The position numbers and the translations under genes are program-made. From Anthoceros angustus (taxonomy: Eukaryota; Streptophyta; Anthocerotopsida; Anthocerotales; Anthocerotaceae), in NCBI GenBank assembly GCA_010909165.1, contig MU008159.1:868001-932000 (forward strand): a DNA stretch of 64,000 nt. Reading direction: 5' to 3'. Numbering within the stretch: the first letter of the stretch is position 1; each line of letters opens with the position of its first letter. The notes under the pieces are model-generated. The model was not told the DNA's origin and did not search any database. It worked only from the letters and a program-made list of their open reading frames with translations. Shown piece by piece: positions 45,966-57,577 of the stretch.

Positions 45966-46857
45966 CTTCTGTATCGGGCAGAGGAACTTCTCTTCCGCCC
46001 TTCTGTGCCGGGCGGACTTATTGTGGGCGATTCCGTCTACCTTGAAATGATTTTCAGCCTTGAATTTGCTTGAAAAGTGTTTGATTTCTCTCTTGAAATC
46101 CACCTGAAGAAAGAAAGACTTGTCTTGGAAGGTTTTGGGGATTCGTGTGCAGGGTAAGAATCATCCCTCTACTTATATTATATCCATGTTCAGTTACATA
46201 AAATTAGGTTGTATGTGAGAGAGATGGAGGTGGTATGGAGTGGGTTGTGTAAGTTGTTAGGTTATTGTTACTCTGTTTGGATGAAGAATTTTGCTGACCA
46301 AACAATGCATAGGGAGGAGCATTTCCGTAAGCCGAATGGAGAGAACTTGAAATTGACTCACTTATTGGTATTGTCCCTGCTGCCCATGTCACCTAACATC
46401 CTGTCTGTATGGGAAGCAGGAGGGGGAAAGGTCTGCAGGAGCAACAGCTGCATCCCGGGGTGGTGGGAAACTTTTACTTTTCTGAATCGGCTGTACAATG
46501 GCGAGCAGCATAAACCAGGCGCTTGCGCGAAGGCAGCCTGAACAGAGCACCGGGTACGCTAATTAAATACTGGAATTCATGGGAATCTTGTTGCCTGAAG
46601 TGTAAGAATCGCACATGCGGGTGTGTGGAAGAATAATGTATTGAAAGCTGCTGCTCTGTTTGCCTTAAGCTTGCCTTGTTTTATGTGTTGCCGTCTGAAG
46701 TTTTGCTGGCTTAGCCTCAAGGCTCTAGCTAAAGCTCATGGTGTGTGACTGTGTGCAATGGCGATAGCAGACACCCGGATCACTACACCACTACGGCAGA
46801 TGTATTTAAGTTTTTCCCAAATGTGGATGAGAAAAGAAGAATAATTGCACAAGTCAA

Positions 46858-48117
46858 ATGCTCCGAAGTACCGATCTCAATTGGGCTGTAAGTGCCAGAT
46901 TGCAGAACCCTGTATGTACGTATGTGTTAGGGTCGTGGCAGGCTAATAATGTGTCTCGCCACGTGCAAATTACAATGCGCAGGCCTGCGAAACTGGATTG
47001 CATTGAATGGAGACTGGCCGTTGAAGTAGCTAAAATCACAATGCCCAGGTTCGTGCTGGGGTCACCCAACGACAGTCGACGTTCCGAATGGTCCCGGTTC
47101 CTTGCGCACCTTCGGGGGGCGAACATGGTGGCTGTGGTACGCATACGAGATGATCTGTATGCCTATTTGAAGCCTTTGATGACAACGGCAGATGTGTGGC
47201 CATTCTTTAAAGATCCAAGGCCAAGGGGCGACGCCGGACCGAGTCGTGTTGGCTCTCAGCCGCCCTATGGAGGGACGATCACGCGGATCCGTTGCCCTCA
47301 AGTCCCAGTTTCCATCCAGCTGTAAGTGCTATTTGATTGTCGAATTGGTGAGTGGGTGATTGAGATTGCCCAAGGTAACGTTGTGGCAAGCTAACAATCT
47401 GTTACGACATGTGCAATGTGCAGTCCCGCGGTGCTGCATTGCGTTGCATGGAGACCGGCCACTCAAGTCGACGTAACCAACATGTGGAGCTTCGTGCTTC
47501 ACCCGGAGCACAGTAGAGAACCCGAATGGCTCAGGTTCTGTGCGTACCTTCGACTCACGGACCTTGCGGCTGTGGTACCTATACAATATGATCTGAGTGC
47601 CTATCTCAAGCTAATCTCTTGCGAGCCGCTCCAGGACGAAGTGTGGGTCTTCCTTAAGGATCTGTCCACTGAAGCTGCCAATGCTGGCGCTCCAAGGCCA
47701 CGGGACTACGCCAGGCCCGGGGTGAGTATACTGTCTTGGCCCCCGCCCTTCAGCCGCCTCATGCTCCAAAATTGGGGGCCGGGCCCCCAGAGCAACAGCA
47801 GGCCTCTCAGGATTGCGGATGCAGAGGTGGGCGATAGTAGTACTCACAGTGCGAGTCCCCGCCCCCACTCTGGCTCCCGGAGCCCAGAAGGAGGAGATGT
47901 GGGCGCACACCCAGTATGGGAATCGGATGGCCCCCAGCTGCCCGAGGCTCCAAGAGGGCCCCCTCAGCAGCCTGCAGGACCTTTATCGCAACAGCAAGCC
48001 TCTCGGCCTTCCAGGTCCAGACTTCGGCGCTCACATTGGGATTCCCCTCCCCCGTCCCTGTCCCAGGGGCCGGGGCCGAATGCGGAGGGACAACAGCAGA
48101 ACCGATTGCATGGGTAG
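46858..48117 (+). CDS. SPOC-like domain protein with proline-rich tail (two domain copies)
   Basis: Two homologous coding segments, 46858-47325 and 47416-48117, are separated by what looks like a short intron (gtaagtgct ... gtgcag). Each repeats the same pattern: PAxLxxxxWRxA, a F-V-L strand, EWxRFxAxLR, then AVVxIxxDLxAYLK. Examples are SEWSRFLAHLRGANMVAVVR and EPEWLRFCAYLRLTDLAAVV. This resembles the plant SPOC domain core (FLxYLxxxxRAAVVxL...LYLVPP) of FPA-like and transcription-elongation proteins. The match is by eye and modest. The C-terminal 130 residues are rich in proline, serine and glutamine, with RPSRSRLRRSHWDSPPPSL. The ends are uncertain; 5' exons probably exist. It could be a fragment of a larger gene or transposon-carried sequence. 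Confidence 0.4.
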
Positions 48118-50920
48118 CAGAAGTGTCATGAGCCGGACTTCGCAAACAGGGAGCAAGTAGGGGAGTACACTTGTACCAAGAGAGACCGTGTCTACTAGTA
48201 AGGGAGCCGGGCTTTTATGCACGGGCTTGCGTAGTACATGCCACATATTGTGGTGGTAGCCTAGCCGTAATCACAGCAAACAGCGGATTATCCAGCCTCT
48301 AATTGCGGAAGACTAAGCGCTATCAAACCTTATCGTGACAAGAAGCGAGGCCACCCCTGGTTGTGCATCATCATCATCCACGTTTTGGGTCATCATGGAC
48401 CCCCCGGAGTAGCAGCGACACGGTCAGAGGTCGGCTATGATGACCTGTGCTCAGCCACCCGGCCATCTGAGGACTCGAGGAGTAGGAGCGCACGTTGAGA
48501 TACTTCTTCCTTGGGCCCGACTGATCCATGTGTTTTCATGTGTGTTTTCATGTGCACACAAGGCACAGGCTCTGCAGGTGGAAAAGTTCGTCCGCCCATG
48601 TGGTATCTTCGTCGAGATCAGGGAGCTGTGGGTAATGGGAATTAATTTGCCACAGTCTGTGTGTATGTGTCTGGAGAGTCTAGTGGTGATGGCTGACTTG
48701 TCACAGTGGCAATAGTACTTTGAGCCTCCGTCCTTGTGTTGCTTTTGAAAAAGGAAGCTCAGAAACTTCGTCTGCAGCATATACAGAGCAAGATATCAAG
48801 GCCACTAGAGTTCAAATGTTTTACTTAGTTAGGCCAAATTAGTGGTATTAGTGTTAAGTCCGATACTGAAAATCGAGGAGGACCACCAGTATTACGGATC
48901 CTTGCAGGCAATAGATGATGAATTGATCTCCAACAAAGGCCTGACTTGCTTTTTGCAGTGATCTGTCACGGCCGTAAGCAGGTATATATCAACATCACGG
49001 GGTCCCATCCCGGGCAATCTAATCTCTTCTGCAGGGCACTCGTGAAACCTCTACTTCGATGTGCAACACTACTGTACAGTTTTCTCGACGGGTCCGGGGC
49101 CTGCCGCCGAGGTGGAGAAGCTCCACACATGTTCATCTCCAGCCTTTTGAATCCGTCTTCAAGCTGATTCCTTTCCACGGAATTTTGCAACATCGTGTCT
49201 GAGTTGAAAGGCATTTCAAGAAGTGCATCCCAATTTGGGACATGGCTGTACAGAGATCTAGAGCTGAGAATTGGTGCAATGAGCAAGCGGTCCTCTACCA
49301 CATTAGGAGTTAGATGATGTTTTGCTCCTGTAAGTGAGCTGCAGTGAGCACTGACGATGAAACAACTGGCTTGTCGCCGCTGAAGCTGATATGCTTCTTG
49401 GGCCATGTATACCTTCCTGGCACCTTCTCAGGAGATTAAGCAACTTGAAGCTTTACACCTTTACATTTGAAGCTTAAAGCAAGCAACTATGAAGGTTAGC
49501 TCGCCCCTTAATTGTCAAACTATCATCTGCATGCAGACGCTCAGTGCACTTCTCCAATTTGGAGAAGCGAGTGTCTGTGAGAGGTTATCCCAGTTCTTTG
49601 ATCAACACACTAATGAACACAGCCCGTGCTGTGTTGCTCCACCTCAAGCCTAAGCCCTTGGGATCCGATTTTATACTTCCAAAGGCTTTCAACACATCAG
49701 GAAAGTTAATTAGGCTTCTTCCGCCTGAGGACGACTACTTCTGTAGAAGAGCAGAGTAGAATCAAAAATTTACCCACCTGGTCATCACCACTAATGATGC
49801 AAAGATATTTGCCCTTGTGTACATAATATAGATGGACAAAATTTTATGTTACCTTCAGGGGGGAGGAAATTCAGACTTTGCTTTATTTTACTCACGCTGC
49901 AAGTGTTCTTGTGCTTCCGATGTATGTAGTGTTCTTCTTGGCATGCTCTCAGGCGAATAACTGTGGCACTGGCATCTTCATGTATAACTCAGCAAGTAAC
50001 TTGAAGTCTAGTGCGCTGGAACGATTTGCCTGCACTATCACAAAGCACTCATAAGAGAGGCGTCCAGGCATTCAGCTGGTGGATCATTCAGAAACATAGC
50101 TCAAGGATTCCCTACGTAGACAGTTCAGAGGTAGGGTTCGAAGCTCTTACTGCTTTGCTTGAAGTGTCCTCCTGCTCACAGGGTACCTGTTACTGTACCA
50201 TGACATGTTTCGCCAGTGGAGGCATTCCAAACTAGCTACTTGTTTGTTCTGATCAAACTTCGTTCCAAAACTTTTTCCGCCGGCAGAGGCGTTAACCCTG
50301 CTCCCACCTTCAGTATTTCTGAAGGTAGGTGCAAGGATAGATCTAAATCAGACTTTCGCACCATTCTTCAGCTTACCACAACCAGCATGCAATGCACTAG
50401 CAACTTGTGCACATACTGTACAACCTGTGTGAAGCAGACCATGGAAGAAGTAAGAGATTTCAGGAGGAAGCCTTTACCAAGTTTCTCTCATACGTTGAGA
50501 TGAGATCCCCGCAGACCTGTACTTCGCATCTTCAGCATATGACGTTGAGAGTCAGTGTCAGCAGGCTCCTGTCTGTTGTATCAACTGATCATGCCTGGTA
50601 CGCAAATTTGTGGTTGCCATATCTGCAGTGCAACTTCTGCGTGCTGAACGGGGTACACTACACGGTAGCAAGACAAAGCTTCCATGAACTTCAAGCATGT
50701 ATCAAAACTGTTGTTGTTCTTGTTTTTTTCTTTCCTACTTACGTTTTTCGAGAATTAAGCATGAAAGCCAACAAGGATCATCCAATCCAGGTGCCTAGAG
50801 CTGGATACGGAAGCTGCTTCTAGGTTTGGATACCAAGTCTCTTCTCGTACACGCCAAATTTTTTGTAAGAAGTTCCCAGGTAAGGATGCCAAACGACGCA
50901 TAACCACCAAAGTACGTTGC
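48118..50920. other. Intergenic region, no gene recognised
   Basis: Several short frames (for example 48966-49406 minus, 49544-49759 plus, 50407-50823 plus) lack known motifs. Splice-like sites are present, so a divergent spliced gene cannot be excluded. Confidence 0.3.
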
Positions 50921-50924
50921 TCCG

Positions 50925-51245
50925 AAGTTCCTATCTCAATCGAACTGTAAGTGCCATCTGATTGTCGATGGATTGCAGTGCTCCAGATTGCAGAAGCCTG
51001 TATTGCCCGGTTGTGGCCTTGTAATCTGCTATGCCACATGCAATGTGCAGAGGACGCCGGTGATGGATGGCCTTGCATGGAGATGGACTGCTCAACTGGA
51101 TGAAATGCACATGTCCAGGTTCGTGCTGGACCCGGACGACAACCGTTGACTATTTGAATGGGTGGCATTCTGTGACCTTGTGGCAGTGGTCCGCATATAT
51201 ATATAGCAGACGGTCTCCTTGCGTATCTCAAACTTGTGGTATCAA
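50925..51245 (+). pseudogene. Third SPOC-like exon copy, broken
   Basis: It repeats the upstream intron end (acatgcaatgtgcag) and then a diverged copy of the domain: LAWRWTAQLDEMHMSRFVLD and, after a frame break near 51145, FEWVAFCDLVAVVR. It continues with LLAYLKLVV and a stop. It is a decayed copy of the exons at 46.9-47.6 kb. Confidence 0.6.
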
Positions 51246-51590
51246 CAGTAGTGTTGCGAGCCTCTTGAAACCACAGGTTTGCAGAAACACCGTTGATACC
51301 AAAGGTTTGAGAAACTGTGACAAAGACCCATCTGCGATACTGACCACAGCCCAAAGGTCACAGTTCACAAGGTGGTTCATGCCACCCATTGAAATAATTG
51401 ATGGTTGTCGTCCGATTGCAGACACAACCTGGACGAGCGCGCTCATCGGGTTGAGCAGCCTGCATCCATGGCAATCCAGCACCGGCGGCATCCGCATTGC
51501 ACGTGGCAGAACAAATTACGTAGAGGCCACACCCGCAATACAAGCGTACACAACATGAATCACCCACTCACGAATTCGACAATTAAATGA
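51235..51590 (-). pseudogene. Fourth SPOC-like exon copy, inverted
   Basis: On the minus strand the same order is seen: a donor-like gtaagtatcatttaattgtc (compare gtaagtgctatttgattgtc near 47323), gccacgtgcaatgcg, and then decayed coding sequence ending WAVVSIADGSLSQFLKPLVS. It lies head-to-head, or nearly so, with the copy at 50925-51245. Together they form an inverted repeat with arms of about 320-350 bp. Confidence 0.55.
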
Positions 51591-51619
51591 TACTTACAAC
51601 CAGATTGAGATAGAAACCT

Positions 51620-52060
51620 GAACACGTACTTTTGTGTTTAGCCATCGGTTCACACGCTTGCATGGGACGTGCTTGCTTATATTCTCCAACATACGAGTAA
51701 TTACCTCGAATCTGCAAGAGAGTGCGCATATATGAGCTTGGCTGCAAAAAAAATCATATACCCAAGGAACCACAATCTGGGCAAACTAAACTAAAGATAG
51801 CAATATATATAAACTAGCAAACACAGAGCAACTTTCATTTCATTCTCTCTACTTAGCTGCATCTGGTTCAATAATAATGGAGACTAGTTAGTAGCCTGTA
51901 CTCTTACAAAACACAAGAAAAATATATTATACTTATAAATAGAAATCATATTACCTTGATTTTACTAAGTGCTGGAACACTACATATATAGCCTTTGGTT
52001 TGATATAATCTCGCTCACTATAAATTTAATCTCAATCAGATTTCACATAATCCTATTGAT
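51620..52060. repeat. Right copy of the diverged direct repeat
   Basis: Same landmarks and orientation as 45065-45380: cacgtacttttgtgttt, 'acctcgaatctgcaagagag', 'catatatgagctt' and 'ctataaatttaatctc'. The copy is extended by AT-rich sequence to about 52300. Confidence 0.65.
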
Positions 52061-52350
52061 TATAAATTAAATTAGATCAAATTTGACATAATCCTTTTAT
52101 TTATATTTTATCATATTTATATTTTTTGATCATTTATGATATATGTATATATCTTGAAAATTAATATCATAGCTTATAACATTAAAAATATCAATCTACT
52201 AACAATCACTCTTTAAATATTTTGAATTAATTAATAATATTTATATTATCTTAGAATTTATTTTCATTTTATAATATATAAAAGATTGAAATATATTTAA
52301 CGGGGAATATAGGAAACTATCCCAAGTAAACTGCCGGGTTTGTTAGGTAT

Positions 52351-52516
52351 CTTTATACGTCGGTTCAAGGCATTCACGCTACTAGGTTCATCGTCTATCT
52401 TTATAGATCGGTTCAAGGCAATCACGCTGTTGGGTTTGCGCTCTATATTTATAGATGGGTTCAAGGCAGTCATACTATCAAATTCGCCATCTATCTTTAT
52501 AGATCGGTTCAGCAAG
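52351..52516. repeat. 48-bp minisatellite, about 3.4 copies
   Basis: Units start at 52351, 52399, 52447 and 52495 with ctttatagatcggttcaagg as the core. A minus-strand frame of 16-residue periodic peptide results from it. Confidence 0.9.
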
Positions 52517-52521
52517 TATGT

Positions 52522-52555
52522 GCCTAGTAATGTGTCTCACAACACATTACTAGGC
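52522..52555. other. Perfect 14-bp inverted repeat with 6-base loop
   Basis: gcctagtaatgtgt and its exact reverse complement are separated by six bases. It is not followed by a T-run, and its role is unknown. Confidence 0.85.
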
Positions 52556-53636
52556 TCCAAGTAGCCCGCCGTCCACTGACGACTCGCAGGCCACCTCCTC
52601 GAGGTGCTGCTCTTTATTACAAGAATACAACGATGGAATCTGGCTATCTACGCCAGCGCCTTGATTCCATGACAAGCTCACTAGCTAGCTCTCCACAGCT
52701 CTCTCAACACAAGGCTTCACGACTCTTGCTGCTCTCTCAAAGAGTGAGTCCCACATGAAACTTATTCCTCAAAGCCCTTGCTCTAGCCCTTATATATCAG
52801 GCTGACCTTAACTAGGCAGTTAAATCTAGGATTCTTACATACCACTAATCACTAAGAGTCCTCTCTAGGCAACTCTTCATTTGTGGCTGCAGCAATTCCT
52901 TTCTAACAAGAGATTGCATGAAGCATGCAACACATGCATCTTCTTAACAGGGCAGCTACTAACTTACCTTTTTACCTTTTTCAACTTTTCACCTTTCTAC
53001 CTTGTTTCACCAGTGCCGTTACTAAAGCAATGCACTAATAAATTGTTTTCTACAAAGCGTCCGTAAAGCCACTTGCCGATGAGGTTTCTTGAGGCTTCGA
53101 GTCGCTTGACGCCTGTGTTACTGTATCATTCAGATATGCGAGAGCGTGTCTCGGAAAGAGCGGTTGTGCAGTGGAGGCGTCTCATCTGAAGCGGCCCGGC
53201 AGCAGTCAGCGTGCGCACATCTCAGCAGGTAGATGCTCCTGATGCAGGCACATGCTGAGTGAAGCGGCGTACGTCTGTGGGGCTTCACTTGAAGCGCGGA
53301 TTTGCAAGGTCGAAAGTGGTGCGGTGCAGCAAACGGAGCTGTGATTTTAGGAGGTGGGATTCGAACTGCTGCTACTCTTGAGGTGAGAGGCCGAGCCGTC
53401 CGGCAACTCGTGCTCGAGGTTTTATGAGGTGCACGCTTGTGGAGTGGATGCTACGAGTTGCCTAGGGTGTTGCATGGCTGGTTCATGGTTGTCTTGCGAG
53501 TTTGGCTGTAGCCGGGATCTGCCTTTGATGGCATGCCGGCTACGCTTGTAGCTTGAAGCGGAACTATTGGATGCTAGGCAGCCGTGTGTGACTGTGTGAA
53601 CTGTTAGCAGAGCTGAGGGCCTTGATTATTGCTTGA

Positions 53637-55457
53637 ATGGACAGGATGGCTGAGGAGAAGGTGTGGTATCACTATAAGTCCGAAGGTCAGTCTGGAATGG
53701 GCTCTTCTGTTCGAGTTGAATCAGGAGCAGATGTGGATGGACTGAGGGATGCAATATGGGAAAAGTCAAAGGAGCAGTTTAAGGTGTTCCTAAACATCAA
53801 GGTGGTTGACAACTTGGAACTATGGAAGGAGGGAGGTACAAAGGCCCTAGAGCTGGACAGGTTCTAACAGGTGGGGTGGATCCAGTGTTTAAAGATGGTG
53901 AAAAGAAGAAAGTTTCTGTCACCCTGTTGGGGCAGAAAACTCGGATCATGCTTTTGTTGTCAGTGACCATCCCTCGTGATCTGGGATCTATAGGTGATGT
54001 CTTGGGTAGGCCTGCCGCAATGAGTTCGAGGAAGAAGCTCACAGTATGGAACTGGCGAAGGCAATCTTAGTCCCGTTTGAGCATGTTCCAAGAACACTTG
54101 ACGAGCTGCGAGATGCCTTAAGTAGTAGGCCTTTGCGGAAACTTCCTTTACATCGCATGTTTTGGAATCGTGTGAAGATGTATGAAGCAGCTAGGAAATC
54201 TTGAATTGGAAAGTTCTCCCACTGCAACAGTTATTTCTTGTTCGGTCGAGCAGCATATTCCGAGTGCATCAAGAAGCATCGCTATGGCACTATGGATTCT
54301 GCCAAAGTAAGGCAGACATTGTGGGATAGGATCTTTTGTGGTTTTTGGGAAACTCTGCTTGAGCTCGCTGAAATTCAGAGTGATCTGGAATATAGTCGGG
54401 ACCAATGTAGTACTAGTAGCCTCTCGTCTGGTAGGAGCAGGAGCTATCTGTCGTTGCTGGTCTATGGCAAGGGGGTAGTATACTTTGAGGAAGATTCAGG
54501 CCGGGCCAGTGATGCTGCACAGCAAGCAAGGAAGAAAGTGAAGACGTGGGATCCTAAGTATTTTAAAGATATGCAATATATGGTTTGTGTAGCTACCAAG
54601 ATGACCCGATTCCTTGTGTTTGCCTCTAGTCCTGGTAAGGATTGGTTTCCTCTTATTAATGCCCAAACAGTAGATTTGATAAGTGGGTTTTGCACAGCCA
54701 TCAAGACTTCTATTAACTTTCTGCGATATGCTCTGACATGGGCTCCTGAGTTGGAAACTACTCCGAGAAAGAAGATTCTGTTTACCGACTCTCAAAAGTA
54801 TGCAGAAAATATCGTCAGAACTATTGATGAGCTACGATTTGGTGTTGTGAAGAAAACCATATTCCCATGGAGTAAACACGAAGAAGCTGGCTACACCAAA
54901 TTGGCTTATGTCCAGAAAGCCATGGAGGAGTTGAAGATCTATGCAGCAGTTCCCCTACTGTGTCAAAGGATTTGTACACAAGCAAACTAAAGCACATGGG
55001 TGTGCAGAAGAGGCCTGTGGATTGTTCGGAACTCAAAGCTTGTTTGGCAGATATTTTAAAGAGTTTGGCAAAGCTGCACAGGGTCAATCTTGTACACAGG
55101 GATATTAGATGGGCTAATATTGTGTATGTACAGATTATCGAGATGTGGTGGCTCATAGACTTTGAAACTGTGTGGGAGTCGGGTCATGTGCCAGAATGCG
55201 CCCTGCACTGCTTTAAAGATGTTTTGGGCCAAGACGAGCCCTTTGATTTGAAGACAGACCTAAAGTTGGTTGGCCGACTCATCAGTGACCTGCGCTCGGA
55301 ATTGGGATGCGATGATTTGCTGGATTTTGAAGGTGATCTTCTGGGAGGCAAGTTTGTTCATGCTGGTGATGCTCTGGAGGCCCTCACTACTACATTTGAG
55401 GATCCAAAACAACGTGTGAAAACAACGCATGTTTGTAAAAAACAACGGAAAAGTTAG
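53637..55457 (+). pseudogene. Crinkler-like N-terminal domain plus kinase-like gene, broken
   Basis: The first segment (53637-53865) has a ubiquitin-like Crinkler-type pattern: VDGLRDAIWEKSKEQFKVF, then NLELWKEG, where family members have xxLKxxIxxK...LxLWK. The frame shifts at the TTC TAA near 53865, and the pattern continues with LTGGVDPVFKDGEKKK. A middle region follows in a third frame (VPFEHVPRTLDELRDAL) and then a long open stretch from 54238. The C-terminal segment (54960-55457) is kinase-like, with LAKLHRVNLVHRDIRWANIV and WWLIDFE, giving the HRD, catalytic-loop Asn and a DFE in place of DFG. The glycine loop and VAIK lysine are not obvious. At least three frame changes, with no convincing introns at those points, argue for a pseudogene or consensus errors. 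The 3' end abuts a CACTA terminus at 55385. Crinkler-type proteins are known from oomycetes and also scattered plants. Confidence 0.5.
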
Positions 55458-55619
55458 AAAAACAACGGCCACCCGAACCTAGCTGAAAACAACGAAACGC
55501 CGTTGTTTTCGTTTTGCGTTATTAGGAACCGTTGTTTTTACTAACTCATGTTTAACCCATACCCCTAACCCCGTTCCCGTTCTTTCTTCCCGTTCAACGT
55601 TATTGTTGGACGTCCCCGT

Positions 55620-55825
55620 CCACCGTTCATCATTGTCGTCCAGCGTTCCCGTCCGCCGTTCTCGTCCGCCGTTCCCGTCCGCCGTTCCCGTCCGCCGTTC
55701 TCGTCCGCCGTTCCCGTCCGCCGTTCCCGTCCGCCGTTCTCGTCCGCCGTTCCCGTCCGCCGTTCCCGTCCGTCATTCTCGTCCACCGTTCCCGTTCACC
55801 GTTCCCGTCCGCCGTTCGTATTTAC
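55620..55825. repeat. CG-rich short tandem repeat inside the CACTA element
   Basis: Units such as cgttcccgtccgc and cgttctcgtccgc repeat about 15 times. They produce periodic arginine/serine/proline peptides in several frames, which are not genes. Confidence 0.9.
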
Positions 55826-55954
55826 CGTTCCCATTCCCCGTTTCTATTATTCCCCCTTTGGGTAATAAAACAATAATTACTCGATAAAAATACTTTACTA
55901 AAAAAATGGGATGATAACAGGGATGCTCCAGGGTCAATTCCACCAGTTTATCTG

Positions 55955-56190
55955 CAGCCAAGTCATCAAGGACTTCGCCATATCCAAAGAGATCAAACCG
56001 CTCCTCAATAGTATCAACATATCCACAGGGCGAGAAGTGATAGTATAATAATCTCGCCTCAACACCTCGAGCCAAATCATCAAGGACTCGCCATATCCAA
56101 AGTGATCAAACCGCTCCTCAATAGTATGAACATATCCGCAGGCGGTGATAGTATAATAATCTCGCCTCAACACCTCACCAAATAAAAGAA
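55955..56190. repeat. Two tandem copies of about 115 bp
   Basis: gatcaaaccgctcctcaata to ctcgcctcaacacctc occurs twice (about 55960-56070 and 56075-56185), with small deletions. Confidence 0.85.
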
Positions 56191-57577
56191 ACAAGCGAAG
56201 TCGACTTCCTTGTCGAATCGCCGCCAGGCTTAAAGGTCACTCAATTCGAAATTCCATGGAGGTATGTAGGGACTTGGTGCTTCTTTACCACAGTTTAGAC
56301 ACAGGAAGTCGATCGGAAGATATGCAACTCATTTGGAAGGAAAACACCAATCGAGGCAAGTGACCTCTCCCTCCTACCATGAACTCTGTACTTGCGAAGG
56401 AGCCTTCAAGATATCCCTTAGCACTTGGTGATCATGCCTTTGGAACAAGAACCGAACCGAGTGTCTTTGAGTTGCAAATTTGTTGGCGAGCGGTAAAATC
56501 ACACTTCCACTCTGCGGCATCCACATTGTGGTCGACACGGATGTTTATGTAGGCGCCATGGTAGGTCTCATACAAGGGCTAGGAAGCACCAATATTGTGA
56601 TGATCCAACGCGATGTGAAAGGGCAGCTGCGCTTCAATCAAACTGTACTGATTGGCAATGAACTAAGATGCCTCCTGTAAAGAACATGACCTAGCATGGT
56701 GTGTATGAAGATGGTAGCCACACTCTACTCAAAAACCTGCAGGAGCAAAAAGATCACCAAGTGGAGGTAACGATCTTCTATCTGCAGCGGTGAGGAGGCG
56801 ATTATGGACTCTTTGTGCTTTAAGAAGGCTGTCAAGGCACTCTCGAGTTTAGGTGAGGAATGAAATCAACCCAGGGATACCTACCTACCAAGTGGGCGTC
56901 GTCGGACCGACAAGCCGATCCTCACACTTGGATACAAGCGGCACCCAAAGTATCTTCATAGCCGGATGACAGGCGAAAGCCAGGTGAGGCGGAGCACAAT
57001 TGGGCCACTAAGTCCCAGTGCGTTACGAGTGGACCACCACGTGATTACAAGTTCCATGTCCTTATGTCCGATTCTGAGATGTGCTTGTTTGCAAGCATCT
57101 TGGGAAGGGACGGGAAAGCATCTGGCCAATGACCAAGGACATGTCATGCGACCGAGAGCGAAATAGCACAACAGGCGCTCTCGACCAAGTACCTCAAGCC
57201 GTTGAGCCTCAGGGAGGGCAATCCACTATGGTGGTGTTGCTAGCGGGAACATGCGACCATCCTCCTCAATATGCTTTTCCGCCACCACTATCATCTTCGG
57301 GGTGGCCAAAAGCAAGCCGATAGTATGGATTGATTTCATATCTTGATGGTACTCCATGTTCAAGAAACCAAGCTGCGGTTTCCACAGGCCCGTGAGTACG
57401 AAAGAAGGACCCCAGGCTCCTTGTGGCCACAGGATATTGCTTTGACAAAGGCTAATGGAGGAGGCCATCCAAGCAAAGGTCATTGAAAGTTGCCCGACAA
57501 GTTGGCTTCCGTTGCAAACCATCATCCATCCTTCATAGTAGCGTGATGAAGTCCTACACTGTTGTTTCACCTAGCGA

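Larger units (their letters stand above)
44097..46850. other. AT-rich repeat region with no gene
   Basis: Contains microsatellite TA tracts (45360-45385), minisatellites and the left copy of a long direct repeat (45065-45380). I recognise no gene. The frame 46209-46541 is unassigned. Confidence 0.4.
52061..53636. other. AT-rich and repeat-derived intergenic DNA
   Basis: Very AT-rich to 52300, then a 48-bp minisatellite, a perfect hairpin (52522-52555), and sequence resembling the border of a long terminal repeat (runs such as 'gctctctcaa' and 'ttatatatcaggctgacc'). No gene is seen. Confidence 0.4.

Noticed and set aside
55565-55887. Arginine/proline-rich frames on both strands
   Set aside because: They arise from a CG-rich short tandem repeat inside the CACTA element.
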